A DNA stretch of 64,000 nt from Streptomyces syringium. Its GTDB lineage: Bacteria; Actinomycetota; Actinomycetes; Streptomycetales; Streptomycetaceae. The stretch spans positions 1,736,001 through 1,800,000 of the forward strand of contig NZ_JAGIOH010000001.1 in NCBI RefSeq assembly GCF_017876625.1, in the 5' to 3' direction. The position numbers were made by a program, and so were the translations under genes. The notes under the pieces were generated by a model that worked only from the letters and a program-made list of their open reading frames with translations, was not told where the DNA came from and ran no database searches. Below are positions 25,418 to 33,891 of the stretch, in pieces. Position 1 is the first letter of the stretch. Each line of letters begins with the position of its first letter.

Positions 25418-26425
25418 GTGCGTACCAACGACGAGCTCGCCCACGTGGAGGAGCGCCCCACCGAACCCGTGCGACCACGGATGACCCGGACCCGTCTGGG
25501 GATCTTCGTGGCGACCCTCACGGTCTACGTGGCGATCGTGGTCGGCGTGCTCACCACGTCCTGGCCCGTGCGTTTCGACTGGCAGGTCATGCTCTTCCGG
25601 CCGTACAAGCAGTGGCCGGAGATCCACACCTTCCTCGACTACTTCGTGGTCCTCGGCCAGCGCGGCCCGACCGCGGTCGCGGTGGCCGCCTGGCTGGGCT
25701 GGTGCACCTACAAGCAGAAGACCCTGCGCCCGCTGCTGGTGCTGGGCACCTCACTGCTGCTGCTCAACGCCACCGTGGGCGCCGCGAAGATCGGCATGGG
25801 CCGGCTCGGCCCGCACTACGCCACCTCCATCGGCTCCAACGAGATGTTCGCCGGCGGCGACATATTCCCCTCCGGCCACACCGCGAACGCGGTGGTGACC
25901 TGGGGTGTCCTCGCCTATCTGGCCACCACGCCGCGGAGCCGCCGGGTCGCCTCCGTCAGTGCCGCGCTCCTCGCGCTCGGGGTCGGCATGACGACCGTGT
26001 ACCTCGGCACCCACTGGATCAGCGATGTGACGCTCGGCTGGAGCGCCGGGCTGCTGGTACTGCTCTCCCTGCCGTGGTTCGAGGCGCCGATGGCGGTCGC
26101 CGAGGCGTGGCTGCTGGGCATCTGGCACCGGCTGCGCGAGCGCACCGCGCTCGTACCGGCCCCGGTCGCACCGATCGCCCTGGGCGGTCCCCGCACCCCG
26201 GTCGACGACGAACTGCCCGCCCGCGAGCCCGTGGGCGCCGGCAGCCGCGCCGGTGGGCGCGTTCCCGACGGCAGACCCCATCTGTCGCCCCGGCCGCACA
26301 CGGCGCGCTCCGAGCGGACGCCGGTCACCCCGACCGGCAGCCGCCGCCCGCCGCACTCCGACCGGGCGCCGCGCACCTCGCCGGTGCTCCCGGCCACCGG
26401 TCGCGGCCGCACCGTCGGCGGCTGA
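25418..26425 (+). CDS. PAP2-family membrane phosphatase
   Basis: Membrane protein of 335 residues with about six transmembrane helices in the first 220 residues. The PAP2 active-site motifs are recognisable: KIGMGRLGP (motif 1, K-x6-R/GP variant), FPSGHTANAV (motif 2, PSGH) and TTVYLGTHWISDVTLGW (motif 3, with the nucleophile His and the Asp). The family dephosphorylates phosphatidic acid, undecaprenyl pyrophosphate or similar lipid phosphates at the outer face. The C-terminal 110 residues are Pro/Arg-rich and disordered. The GTG start at 25418 has no obvious ribosome site; TAACGT seven bases before it could be a -10 element of a leaderless transcript, which is only a suggestion. Confidence 0.87.
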   Translation: MRTNDELAHVEERPTEPVRPRMTRTRLGIFVATLTVYVAIVVGVLTTSWPVRFDWQVMLFRPYKQWPEIHTFLDYFVVLGQRGPTAVAVAAWLGWCTYKQKTLRPLLVLGTSLLLLNATVGAAKIGMGRLGPHYATSIGSNEMFAGGDIFPSGHTANAVVTWGVLAYLATTPRSRRVASVSAALLALGVGMTTVYLGTHWISDVTLGWSAGLLVLLSLPWFEAPMAVAEAWLLGIWHRLRERTALVPAPVAPIALGGPRTPVDDELPAREPVGAGSRAGGRVPDGRPHLSPRPHTARSERTPVTPTGSRRPPHSDRAPRTSPVLPATGRGRTVGG

Positions 26426-26502
26426 CCGAAGGCACGGCGACGCGGGGCGGTACGCACCACTCCCCCGCGCCCGGACAAGCAGGACTTGGACGAGCAGGAC
26501 TG

Positions 26503-26549
26503 ACGGACCGGCCCCGGAAGCTCCCACCGAGCTTCCGGGGCCGGTCCGT
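26503..26549. terminator. Bidirectional hairpin between PAP2 and the I78-like gene
   Basis: A perfect 21-base inverted repeat (26503-26523 and 26529-26549) with a 5-base loop lies between two convergent genes, so it probably ends both transcripts. Confidence 0.85.
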
Positions 26550-26582
26550 ACGCGATCGCCCTCTGGGCGCGCCGCGGCCCGG

Positions 26583-26798
26583 TCAGCCCTTCCAGCAGCG
26601 TCGTACGGTGTCGTCCGCGACCTCGAAGTTGAGCCGGCCCACCTGGTACTCCATGGTGATGATCGCGCCGGGCGGCAGCGCCCGGACCGTCGCCCAGCCG
26701 CGGGCCCGCGCCCGGTCGGCGGCCGCCCCGGCATCGAGTCCCACATAGGCCTCGGGGGCGTCGTCGGGGTCCGTCGGAAAGTTCGGTAGAGGTGCCAT
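26583..26798 (-). CDS. Small I78-family protease inhibitor-like protein
   Basis: Small protein of 71 residues. The segment YVGLDAGAAADRARARGW...VRALPPGAIITMEYQVGRLNFEVADDTVRRCW follows the pattern of the I78 inhibitor family: a GxxxxxA helix, an R-(V/I)-xPG turn, T-M-(D/E)-Y, RLN-(V/I/F)-x-V-(D/A), and a terminal basic strand. Eukaryotic and bacterial I78 members inhibit elastase-like serine proteases. There is no signal peptide, so it may act inside the cell or have another function. The ATG at 26798 is chosen by the conserved length; the ribosome site is weak. A Cys sits 3 residues from the end. Confidence 0.65.
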   Translation of the reverse strand: MAPLPNFPTDPDDAPEAYVGLDAGAAADRARARGWATVRALPPGAIITMEYQVGRLNFEVADDTVRRCWKG

Positions 26799-27322
26799 GC
26801 CCGCCACCGTAGGCGGCCCGGCGGGGGCGGTGGAAGGCGGGTCGTGCCATGACCTCATCCGCCCCACGTCCGCCACTGGTCACACTTGTGTTACAGAAGA
26901 CTTGCGCCGGTTTGCCGTAACGCGGGTCACTCGTACGGGCCTTCTCATCTCCCGCATCAAGCCTTCCGATGACTCCCGGTCCGAATTCACCAGGCCTTTT
27001 CCGAACACCTCCGAAAACTCCTCCGGAAGTGGTGGAACTTTCACCGGAAAGGCATGCGGGCGTCATTACCCCGGGGTAATTCCCGGCCTTCGGAAGTGCG
27101 GGTCCACGATTACGGAAGGAACAATTCCGCCTGTCGGGCGCACGAGTCCCGGGCAGGTGTTTGACGGCCCGGCCGGGCGCGCGGCCCACGACCGGCGACC
27201 ACAGCCGAACGGTGGCCGACCGACACGCCGGACGCGTGAGGCACCCTCGCGCCCCGCCCCCGCGACGAGCATCATGACGGGTGCCCGAAAGCCCGTGTGA
27301 GCTGAAGCGAAGGGGTACGCGG
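26799..27322. other. 524-base divergent intergenic region before ctaD
   Basis: No gene is supported here. The stretch from about 26880 to 27130 is AT-richer than the surroundings and contains several short TCCGGAA-type repeats and a perfect 16-base palindrome (listed separately). It should carry the ctaD promoter on the plus strand and the promoter of the small minus-strand gene. Confidence 0.5.
27065..27080. promoter_or_regulatory. Perfect 16-base palindrome upstream of ctaD
   Basis: ATTACCCCGGGGTAAT is its own reverse complement. It lies about 240 bases before the ctaD start, in an AT-richer intergenic stretch. The size and symmetry suit a dimeric repressor operator; the regulator is unknown. 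Confidence 0.4.
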
Positions 27323-29008
27323 ATGGGGACCGACACCGCACAGGCGTCCGCCGGGCAGATCCGGGAGCGACGCCGCGGGCGGATCGTGGTCGACTGGCTG
27401 ACGACCACGGACCACAAGAAGATCGGGTCCCTCTATCTGATCACCTCGTTCGCCTTCTTCATCGTGGGCGGGCTGCTCGCCATGCTGATGCGCGCCGAAC
27501 TGGCCCGCCCCGGCATGCAGCTGATCAACAACGAGCAGTTCAACGAGGCGTTCACGGCGCACGGCACGATCATGCTGCTGCTGTTCGCCACTCCGGCCTT
27601 CGCCGGCTTCGCCAACGCGATCATGCCGCTGCAGATCGGCTCCCCGGACGTGGCGTTCCCGCGGCTCAATATGTTCGCGTACTGGCTGTATCTCTTCGGC
27701 GGGCTGATCGTGGTGGCCGCCCTGGTGATGCCGCAGGGCGGCGCGACCTTCGGCTGGACCGCCTACGCGCCGCTGAACAGCATGGTCCGCTCGCCGGGCA
27801 TCGGCACGGACATGTGGATCATGGGGCTGGCGCTCTCCGGCTTCGGCACGATCCTCGGCGCGGTGAACTTCATCACCACCATCATCGGGATGCGCGCCCC
27901 GGGGATGACGATGTTCCGGATGCCGGTCTTCACCTGGAACGTGCTGTTCACCTCGATCCTCATCATCATGGCCTTCCCGGTGCTCGCCGCGGCACTGCTC
28001 TGCCTGGAGGCGGACCGGCGGTTCGGGTCCATGATCTTCGACGCGGAGAACGGCGGATCGCTGCTGTGGCAGCACCTCTTCTGGTTCTTCGGCCACCCGG
28101 AGGTCTACATCATCGCGCTGCCGTTCTTCGGCATCATCACGGAGATCATCCCGGTCTTCTCCCGCAAGCCGATCTTCGGCTACGTGATGCTGATCGGCGC
28201 GACCATGGCGATCACCGCCCTGTCGATGGTGGTCTGGGCCCACCACATGTTCGCGACGGGCGCGGTGCTGCTGCCCTTCTTCTCCTTCATGTCCTTCCTC
28301 ATCGCCGTGCCCACCGGGGTGAAGTTCTTCAACTGGATCGGCACGATGTGGCAGGGATCGCTGTCCTTCGAGGCGCCGATGCTGTGGGCGACCGGCTTCC
28401 TGGTGAGCTTCCTCTTCGGCGGTCTCACCGGGGTGATCCTGGCCTCGCCACCGCTGGACTTCCACGTCACCGACTCGTACTTCGTGGTCGCCCACTTCCA
28501 CTACGTGGTGTTCGGGACGGTCGTCTTCGCGATGTTCGCGGGCTTCTACTTCTGGTGGCCCAAGTTCACGGGGAAGATGCTGGAGGAGCGGCTGGCGAAG
28601 ATCCACTTCTGGACCCTGTTCGTCGGCTTCCACCTCACGTTCCTGGTCCAGCACTGGCTGGGCGCCGAGGGCATGCCCCGGCGGTACGCCGACTATCTCG
28701 CGGCCGACGGCTTCACCGCGCTCAACACGGTCTCCTCGATCGGCGCGTTCCTGCTGGGGCTGTCGACGCTGCCGTTCTTCTACAACATCTGGAAAACGGC
28801 CAAGTACGCCCCGCAGGTCGAGGTCGAGGACCCCTGGGGCTTCGGGCGTTCGCTGGAGTGGGCGACGTCCTGCCCGCCGCCCCGGCACAACTTCCTCACG
28901 CTGCCCCGGATCCGCTCCGAGTCGCCGGCCTTCGATCTGCACCATCCGGAGGTGGCTCAGCTCGAGGAGCCCTCACCTCCGGTAGAGCCCGACCGAGCCG
29001 GTCCCTGA
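27323..29008 (+). CDS. ctaD: Cytochrome c oxidase subunit I (aa3 type)
   Basis: Heme-copper oxidase subunit I of 561 residues with about 12 transmembrane helices. All ligands are visible: the heme a His in [12 protein letters not shown], the CuB His and cross-linked Tyr in FFGHPEVY, the two CuB His in WAHHMF, and the heme a3/a His pair in AHFHYVVFG. The ATG at 27323 follows GAAGGGG at 7 bases. Unusually, subunit II, III and cytochrome bc1 genes are not adjacent, so this is a second, orphan ctaD supplying the catalytic subunit to an oxidase whose other subunits are encoded elsewhere. The reaction is the terminal reduction of O2 to water with proton pumping. Confidence 0.93.
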   Translation: MGTDTAQASAGQIRERRRGRIVVDWLTTTDHKKIGSLYLITSFAFFIVGGLLAMLMRAELARPGMQLINNEQFNEAFTAHGTIMLLLFATPAFAGFANAIMPLQIGSPDVAFPRLNMFAYWLYLFGGLIVVAALVMPQGGATFGWTAYAPLNSMVRSPGIGTDMWIMGLALSGFGTILGAVNFITTIIGMRAPGMTMFRMPVFTWNVLFTSILIIMAFPVLAAALLCLEADRRFGSMIFDAENGGSLLWQHLFWFFGHPEVYIIALPFFGIITEIIPVFSRKPIFGYVMLIGATMAITALSMVVWAHHMFATGAVLLPFFSFMSFLIAVPTGVKFFNWIGTMWQGSLSFEAPMLWATGFLVSFLFGGLTGVILASPPLDFHVTDSYFVVAHFHYVVFGTVVFAMFAGFYFWWPKFTGKMLEERLAKIHFWTLFVGFHLTFLVQHWLGAEGMPRRYADYLAADGFTALNTVSSIGAFLLGLSTLPFFYNIWKTAKYAPQVEVEDPWGFGRSLEWATSCPPPRHNFLTLPRIRSESPAFDLHHPEVAQLEEPSPPVEPDRAGP

Positions 29009-29936
29009 CCTCCCGTATCCGGTCGTTGAGCGCCGCCGGTTCGCGCACCTCGAAGTCGAACCCCATGAGCACGATGTGAATGACCATCACATCGAGGGTG
29101 TGCGCCCCCGTGCGCAGCAGACAGCTGTGCTCGTCGACCGCCTCCAGCACCCCGGCCACGGGCGAGACGCGCTGCGCCGCCTCCTCCAGGGGCACCCGCA
29201 GCAGCACGGTGGCCTGCTCGGCGTAGACATCGGTGGAGACGCCCCGGGAGACGTACGCGGCCAGGTCCTCGGCGGGCGGCTGCCGGGGAGCACAGCGCGG
29301 TCCGTGCGGCGGGGTAGGGGTGATGCGGTCGGCGCGGAAGGTCCGCCAGTCCGCGCGGCCGGTGTCCCACGCGACGAGGTACCAGCGGCGCTGGGCCCAC
29401 ACCAGCCGGTGCGGCTCCACGGTCCGCCGGGTGGCGCCGCCCTCGTGGTCGCGGTAGTCGAAGCGCAGCCGGCGGCTGTCCCGGCAGGCGTGGGCGAGTT
29501 CGGTGAGGACCTCGGCGTCGACGGTGGGCCGGCCGGGGGCGGCGGTCATCGGCACGGTGAAGGCGTTCAGGGCGCTCACCCGGCGCCGCAGCCGCTCGGG
29601 GAGGACCTGCTCCAGCTTGGCGAGCGCCCGTACGGACGTCTCCTCGATGCCCTGGACGCCACCGCTCGCCGCCGTCCGCAGCCCGACCGCGACGGCCACG
29701 GCCTCCTCGTCGTCCAGCAGCAGCGGCGGCAGCTGGGCGCCGGGGCCCAGCTGGTAGCCGCCGGCCGTGCCGGGCGCGGAGTACACCGGGTAGCCCAGCC
29801 CGCGCAGCCGGTCGACGTCCCGCCGCACCGTGCGGGGCGTCACCCCGAGCCGCTCGGCGAGGTCCGGGCCGGACCATTCGCGGTGAGCCTGCAAGAGGGA
29901 CAGCAGGCGCAGCAGTCGTGCCGAGGTCTCCAACAT
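28896..29936 (-). CDS. WYL-domain HTH transcriptional regulator (YafY/DeoR-type)
   Basis: Regulator of 346 residues. The N-terminal helix-turn-helix (about residues 5-55: [38 protein letters not shown]) is of HTH_11/DeoR type; the central WYL domain carries [22 protein letters not shown] and a downstream FRADRI; the C-terminal WCX-like segment ends near [16 protein letters not shown] domains bind ligands or nucleic acids and often control stress or defence genes. The 3' end overlaps the end of convergent ctaD by 113 bases. The ATG at 29936 has no obvious ribosome site. A large inverted repeat lies just upstream and may be its operator. Confidence 0.85.
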   Translation of the reverse strand: MLETSARLLRLLSLLQAHREWSGPDLAERLGVTPRTVRRDVDRLRGLGYPVYSAPGTAGGYQLGPGAQLPPLLLDDEEAVAVAVGLRTAASGGVQGIEETSVRALAKLEQVLPERLRRRVSALNAFTVPMTAAPGRPTVDAEVLTELAHACRDSRRLRFDYRDHEGGATRRTVEPHRLVWAQRRWYLVAWDTGRADWRTFRADRITPTPPHGPRCAPRQPPAEDLAAYVSRGVSTDVYAEQATVLLRVPLEEAAQRVSPVAGVLEAVDEHSCLLRTGAHTLDVMVIHIVLMGFDFEVREPAALNDRIREVRDRLGRALPEVRAPRAEPPPDGADRRPATRSGSGAA

Positions 29937-29951
29937 GCGACCGAGTCTGCC

Positions 29952-29984
29952 AGCCGTCGAGGACAACCACTGTCCTCGACGGCT
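29952..29984. promoter_or_regulatory. 14-base inverted repeat before the WYL regulator
   Basis: Perfect inverted repeat (29952-29965 and 29971-29984) with a 5-base loop, starting 15 bases before the WYL regulator start codon and 51 bases past the stop of the upstream gene. It could be a terminator of the upstream gene or an autoregulatory operator; the arms AGCCGTCGAGGACA are less GC-extreme than nearby terminators. Confidence 0.6.
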
Positions 29985-30034
29985 GACCGCACGGCCGAAG
30001 ACCGCGGGGTCTTCCGGGTGGTCTGCCCGCACGG

Positions 30035-31015
30035 CTACCGGGCGGCCGGGGGCCTCTCGTCGATCCGGACCGAAAGGTCGTTGTCGGCGGTGTAATACGG
30101 GCCGGCCTGGGCAGCCGCGTAGGGGGTGTCGATCGCACGCGGCGGATAAGCGAAAATCTGCTGCTTGTCGACGACATCGTCCAGGATGCGGGCGATCCGG
30201 ACCGGGTCCTTGTCGTCCGCGGCCTCCGGGCGTCGCAGCGTCAGATCCCAGACGTCCAGGCCGCCCCGCCACTCGTCGGACAGCTCCGCGTAGGGCAGGG
30301 TGAAGGTGAAGTCCGCGCCGTCGGCGGTGAGCGGGACGGTGGCCACCAGGTCGGCGTCGCGGCGGCAGCGTGCCTCCACGACCGCGTCGGCGAGCCATGC
30401 CTCGGGGTCCTCGACCCGGTAGAGGACCCCGTGGACGGTCAGGGCGTCGTCGTCGAGGAGGAGGTCCCCGGCCTCGGCGTGGGGGCCGCGCAGCCAGCTG
30501 CGCAGCGAGAGGTTGCCGTGCTTCGTCGCGTACGGGATGCGGACGGCGAGCGGCGAGGTGCTGGGACCGGGTCTGCGGTCGACCAGCGAACGCAGATCGA
30601 GCAGACCGGGCACGAGCCGCACCGGCTCCTCGTCGCCCTGGGCGACGTGGACGTCCCAGCGGCCCTCGGGCAGCGCGACGGTGCTGGGCAGCACCGCGCG
30701 CAGCCGGCCGTCGCCGTTGGGCGTCAGCGGCAGGCGGATCTCTTCGGCCTCTTCGCCCTCGTCGGCCGCGCCGGCCCGGCGGCGCAGGACGAGCGCGGCG
30801 GACCAGTGGTCCGCGGTGCCGGAGTGCTCGGGGGCGTCGAGGTCGAAGGTCAGTCCGCCCGCGGAGTCCGCGATGCAGTCGGCGGTGGGGTTGCCCATGC
30901 CGAAGGCCAGGGGAGGGGCAGACACGGTGGTGGGCTCCTCGGGAGTGTCGGTCGGGTGGGGCTGCCCGGAACGGGCCGCGTCGGACGAGTCGGCGGGCCG
31001 GTCGGAAGGCATCAT
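30035..31015 (-). CDS. Conserved hypothetical partner of the adjacent glycosyltransferase
   Basis: Protein of 326 residues of unknown function. The N-terminal 30 residues are acidic and disordered. The rest is beta-rich with two similar halves: each has an LxLRR/LxLR-type strand, a LPEG/VPLT turn and a VHGVLYRV or DLTLRRP segment. There is no signal peptide or membrane helix, so it is probably cytoplasmic or associated with its partner. The ATG at 31015 overlaps the stop of the glycosyltransferase gene as TGATG, indicating coupled translation. I know similar proteins only as companions of glycosyltransferases in Streptomyces. A role in polymer synthesis is inferred from context. Confidence 0.6.
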   Translation of the reverse strand: MMPSDRPADSSDAARSGQPHPTDTPEEPTTVSAPPLAFGMGNPTADCIADSAGGLTFDLDAPEHSGTADHWSAALVLRRRAGAADEGEEAEEIRLPLTPNGDGRLRAVLPSTVALPEGRWDVHVAQGDEEPVRLVPGLLDLRSLVDRRPGPSTSPLAVRIPYATKHGNLSLRSWLRGPHAEAGDLLLDDDALTVHGVLYRVEDPEAWLADAVVEARCRRDADLVATVPLTADGADFTFTLPYAELSDEWRGGLDVWDLTLRRPEAADDKDPVRIARILDDVVDKQQIFAYPPRAIDTPYAAAQAGPYYTADNDLSVRIDERPPAAR

Positions 31016-32262
31016 CAGGCACGCACCTTTCGCAGGGCGGACCTACTGGCGTCCTTGGCCTGGAACGCGCTGCTGAGCAGGGCGCCCCGGGTGCGGTGCA
31101 GCGAGCCGCGCAGGCCGCCGCGCCCGGCCAGGTCGGAGAAGAGCTCTTCGTAGCGCCCGGCGACATGGGCCGGGTCGAAGCGGGCCGAGCTCGAGAGCGC
31201 CTCTCGGCCCATCCGCTGCCGCAGCTCGTCGTCGTTGATCAGCTTCAGCAGCCCGGCGGCGATCTTGTCGACCTTGCCCGTGGGCACCAGCAGACCGTCC
31301 ACCCCGTCATTGATGATCTCGCCGGGCCCGTGCGGGCAGTCGGTGGAGACGACGGGCAGACCGCAGCGCATCGCCTCGACGATGGTCATGCCGAACGATT
31401 CGAGGCTGGAGGTCACCGCGCCGATGGAGCCCTTGACCCACTCGGGGTCCAGGGGGTTGGCGGGGCCCATGAGGAAGACGTGGTTGTACAGGCCGCGCTT
31501 GTCGATCTGCGCGCGCAGCTTCGCGCGCTCCGCTCCGGCGCCGTAGATCCGCAGCCGCCAGTCGGGACGCTCGGCGACGACCTTCTCGAAGGCGCGGATC
31601 AGCACGTCGTAGCGCTTGGCGGGGGCGAGCCGGCCCGCGGCGACCACCCACTTGGCGCTGCCGTCCGCGGGGGCGAGGGCCGGGGCGGGGATGCTGTTGG
31701 GCACCGCCTCGACGCGCACACCGGGCAGCCGCATCAGCTTGCGGTAGGTCGCGGCGTCGGCCTCGGTGACGGTGGTGACCGCGTCGAGCCTCGGGTAGTG
31801 CGTGCGCAGGGTCAGCTTGAGCTGGGGGGTGTGGGTGCTCAGCGTCAGGTGCTCCTGGCCGACGCGGACCGGACCGCGCCGCGCCTGCTGCGCGATGTGC
31901 ACGTTGAGCCCGGGGCGGGTGCCCACTATGACGTCGCAGTCCAGGCTCCCCAGGTGCTCCGCGATCCGCCGGTCGGTGAGCGCGCTGTACTGCTTGTAGC
32001 GGCCCTCGGTGGCGGGGAAGACGGAAGCGGGGCGCTCCTGCTCGGGGTCGTCGCCCTCGTAGCCCGGACTGCCCTTGCGCAGATCCACCAGGTGGCGCAG
32101 CCGCACCTTCGCGCCGGGGGCGAAGACGGGCTCCTCGCGATGGCGGAAGACGGAGACGATCTCCACGTCGTGCTGCTCGGCGAGCGTGCTCGCGAGGTTG
32201 TACGTGGTGCGGATCGTGCCACCGATTCCGTACGCGTTGTGAATCAGGAATGAGATGTGCAT
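31015..32262 (-). CDS. Glycosyltransferase family 4 (GT-B)
   Basis: Glycosyltransferase of 415 residues. The N-terminus MHISFLIHNAYGIGGTIRTTYNLA is the glycine-rich acceptor-side loop of GT-B enzymes. The donor-binding C-terminal domain has VVAAGRLAPAKRYDVLIRAF, then SSLESFGMTIVEAMRCGLPVV with the E-x7-E nucleotide-sugar motif. It transfers a sugar from a nucleotide donor to an envelope or polymer acceptor. The ATG at 32262 follows a GGGGA site. The downstream gene overlaps its stop by one base, so the two are expressed together. No membrane helices are seen. Confidence 0.87.
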   Translation of the reverse strand: MHISFLIHNAYGIGGTIRTTYNLASTLAEQHDVEIVSVFRHREEPVFAPGAKVRLRHLVDLRKGSPGYEGDDPEQERPASVFPATEGRYKQYSALTDRRIAEHLGSLDCDVIVGTRPGLNVHIAQQARRGPVRVGQEHLTLSTHTPQLKLTLRTHYPRLDAVTTVTEADAATYRKLMRLPGVRVEAVPNSIPAPALAPADGSAKWVVAAGRLAPAKRYDVLIRAFEKVVAERPDWRLRIYGAGAERAKLRAQIDKRGLYNHVFLMGPANPLDPEWVKGSIGAVTSSLESFGMTIVEAMRCGLPVVSTDCPHGPGEIINDGVDGLLVPTGKVDKIAAGLLKLINDDELRQRMGREALSSSARFDPAHVAGRYEELFSDLAGRGGLRGSLHRTRGALLSSAFQAKDASRSALRKVRA

Positions 32263-32538
32263 TCGTCCCCGTATGCAGCCGTTTGCCGCGGACGTTACCA
32301 AGCAGCCCGCCTACTGAGAGGTTAGACCGTGGTGAGGGCTTCACGGTTGGCCCTGATCACCAACTCGTTCTCGAACCGATGAGGAATCGGTAGCGGAACC
32401 GGGGAACTTTTGGTGATCTTCCCCGAAAGCCGTCACGGGGCCCGGCCCGGGCGTGACCCCCGCCCGGCATCGCCCGTTGTCTCGTTACGAGCCGGGAACC
32501 GCCCGGCGCGTGACGACCCACAGTTCGAGGAGCCCCCC

Positions 32539-33330
32539 GTGCCGCGCATGCTCGACGTCAGCGACGACGTACGTGCCGAGATCGGTGACGAAGAAGCCGC
32601 CCGACTGCTCGGCGGTGACAGTGCCCCGGGCAGCTACGACTGCACGTCCTGCCGCACCCCCGGCCACACCGAGCGGGAGCGCACCAGCACCGTGCTCTTC
32701 GTCGGCGAGGAGACGGCCGTGCTGGCCTTCGCCCACGCCGCCTGCATCCCCTCGCAGGTCGTTCCCGTCTCCGAGGAGCAGCTCCAGGGAGCGGTGCGGT
32801 CCATCACGGCCGCGAGCGAGCAGAGTGCCCCGGCCCCGATCGCCCCCGACAGCCCCCTCCAGGCCGAGCTGGGGGTGACCAGCGGACTGCTCCTGATCGG
32901 CGGCGAGCTGCAGCCGGCGCTCGTCGTCGAGCCGCTCGGCCCCATCGCCCGCCCCGGCACCGACGGACCGGTCGACGTCTTCCTGCCGCTGCTCATCGAG
33001 CAGGGCTTCGCACCGGTCGCCGCCGTCGACCAGGTCCCGGCGCCCACCCCGGGCTGGTCGGTGCTGCTGGCCATGGGCCAGCTGCACGCGATCCTCCAGC
33101 CGGGCACCGGCGGCGGCACCCCCACCGCCTGGTGGCAGGCGCACCAGGCGATGCAGGTCGCCGCCGAGTGGCGGTCCGCCGTGAACAAGACGCAGCGGGT
33201 GCTGGTCTTCGCGGCCCCGGTCGGGACGATCGGCCAGCAGCCGCGCGAGGACCTGCTGCGCGAGGCGCTCGACCGGGCCGCGGCGCGCGGTCAGCTGGTC
33301 GCGGCCGCGATGCCCCTCGCGGGCACATGA
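32539..33330 (+). CDS. Conserved hypothetical protein (263 aa)
   Basis: Soluble protein of 263 residues that I do not recognise. It has a CTSC-x-TPGH segment near residue 33 that could hold a metal, a central SAP-like repeat-free region, and a C-terminal WWQAHQAMQVAAEWR segment followed by RVLVFAAPVGTIGQQPREDLLREALDRAAARG, which looks like a helical subdomain. The GTG start at 32539 has GAGGAG 6 bases upstream. The next gene begins inside its stop as ATGA, so the two are co-translated. It is a Streptomyces-type hypothetical located before der (compare the SCO1756 region). Confidence 0.7.
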   Translation: MPRMLDVSDDVRAEIGDEEAARLLGGDSAPGSYDCTSCRTPGHTERERTSTVLFVGEETAVLAFAHAACIPSQVVPVSEEQLQGAVRSITAASEQSAPAPIAPDSPLQAELGVTSGLLLIGGELQPALVVEPLGPIARPGTDGPVDVFLPLLIEQGFAPVAAVDQVPAPTPGWSVLLAMGQLHAILQPGTGGGTPTAWWQAHQAMQVAAEWRSAVNKTQRVLVFAAPVGTIGQQPREDLLREALDRAAARGQLVAAAMPLAGT

Positions 33331-33797
33331 TCAGCGGAATGCACCCCGCCCGCCATGTACCGGCGGGCCATTCGCAGTCAGGCCCGCATCCGACGGGCCA
33401 CGGGGTCGTTGGCACTGATGTGTACACATACGATCCCGCATCCAGGACCTCGTACAACCACATCCCCGGTATGCGGCCACCCCGCGACGCCACCCCCGAC
33501 GCCCTCGCCGTCTCGGTCACGCCGATCTACGACGCGCTCTACTCCGAGTACCGCAGGTCGTTCCGGGCCCTCCCGGGCGACCGCTCGGGCGAGGAGGACC
33601 TGGGGTTCAAGGGCTTCGGCGCCCAGCACCGGGCGTACGGCGGGCAGAACTCCCCGGGCCAGTCCGGGCAGTCGTCGTACTCGGGGCAGTCCGGCTACCC
33701 CGGCTCCTGGGACTCGTACTACGGGCGGCAGCGCGGCGGGCCGGTGCCCGCCGCGCTGCCGCCCGCTCCACGTGACAACCGGATGCGCGGCTTCTAG
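33327..33797 (+). CDS. Small Gly/Ser/Tyr-rich hypothetical protein
   Basis: Protein of about 156 residues, largely disordered. The N-terminus is His/Pro/Gly-rich (MISGMHPARHVPAGHSQS), the middle holds an ordered-looking TPIYDALYSEYRRSFRALPGDRSGEEDLGF segment, and the C-terminus is Gln/Ser/Gly/Tyr-rich (GQNSPGQSGQSSYSGQSGY). Its ATG overlaps the upstream stop as ATGA, so it is coupled to the 263-residue protein. A TPIYDxL motif like this appears in several small Streptomyces proteins of unknown function. Function unknown. Confidence 0.65.
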   Translation: MISGMHPARHVPAGHSQSGPHPTGHGVVGTDVYTYDPASRTSYNHIPGMRPPRDATPDALAVSVTPIYDALYSEYRRSFRALPGDRSGEEDLGFKGFGAQHRAYGGQNSPGQSGQSSYSGQSGYPGSWDSYYGRQRGGPVPAALPPAPRDNRMRGF

Positions 33798-33809
33798 CCG
33801 AAGCCGCGC
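33785..33809 (+). terminator. Hairpin over the end of the small hypothetical gene
   Basis: A perfect 10-base inverted repeat (33785-33794 and 33800-33809) with a 5-base loop containing the TAG stop codon; probably the terminator of the two-gene hypothetical operon, facing the convergent der gene. Confidence 0.6.
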
Positions 33810-33891
33810 GTCCCGGTCGCTTCGCACGGCCGCTCGCCCGCCCGTCCGGAACCGCTTCACCGTCGGTCCCGGCCGGGTCCGACCGGCCGTG

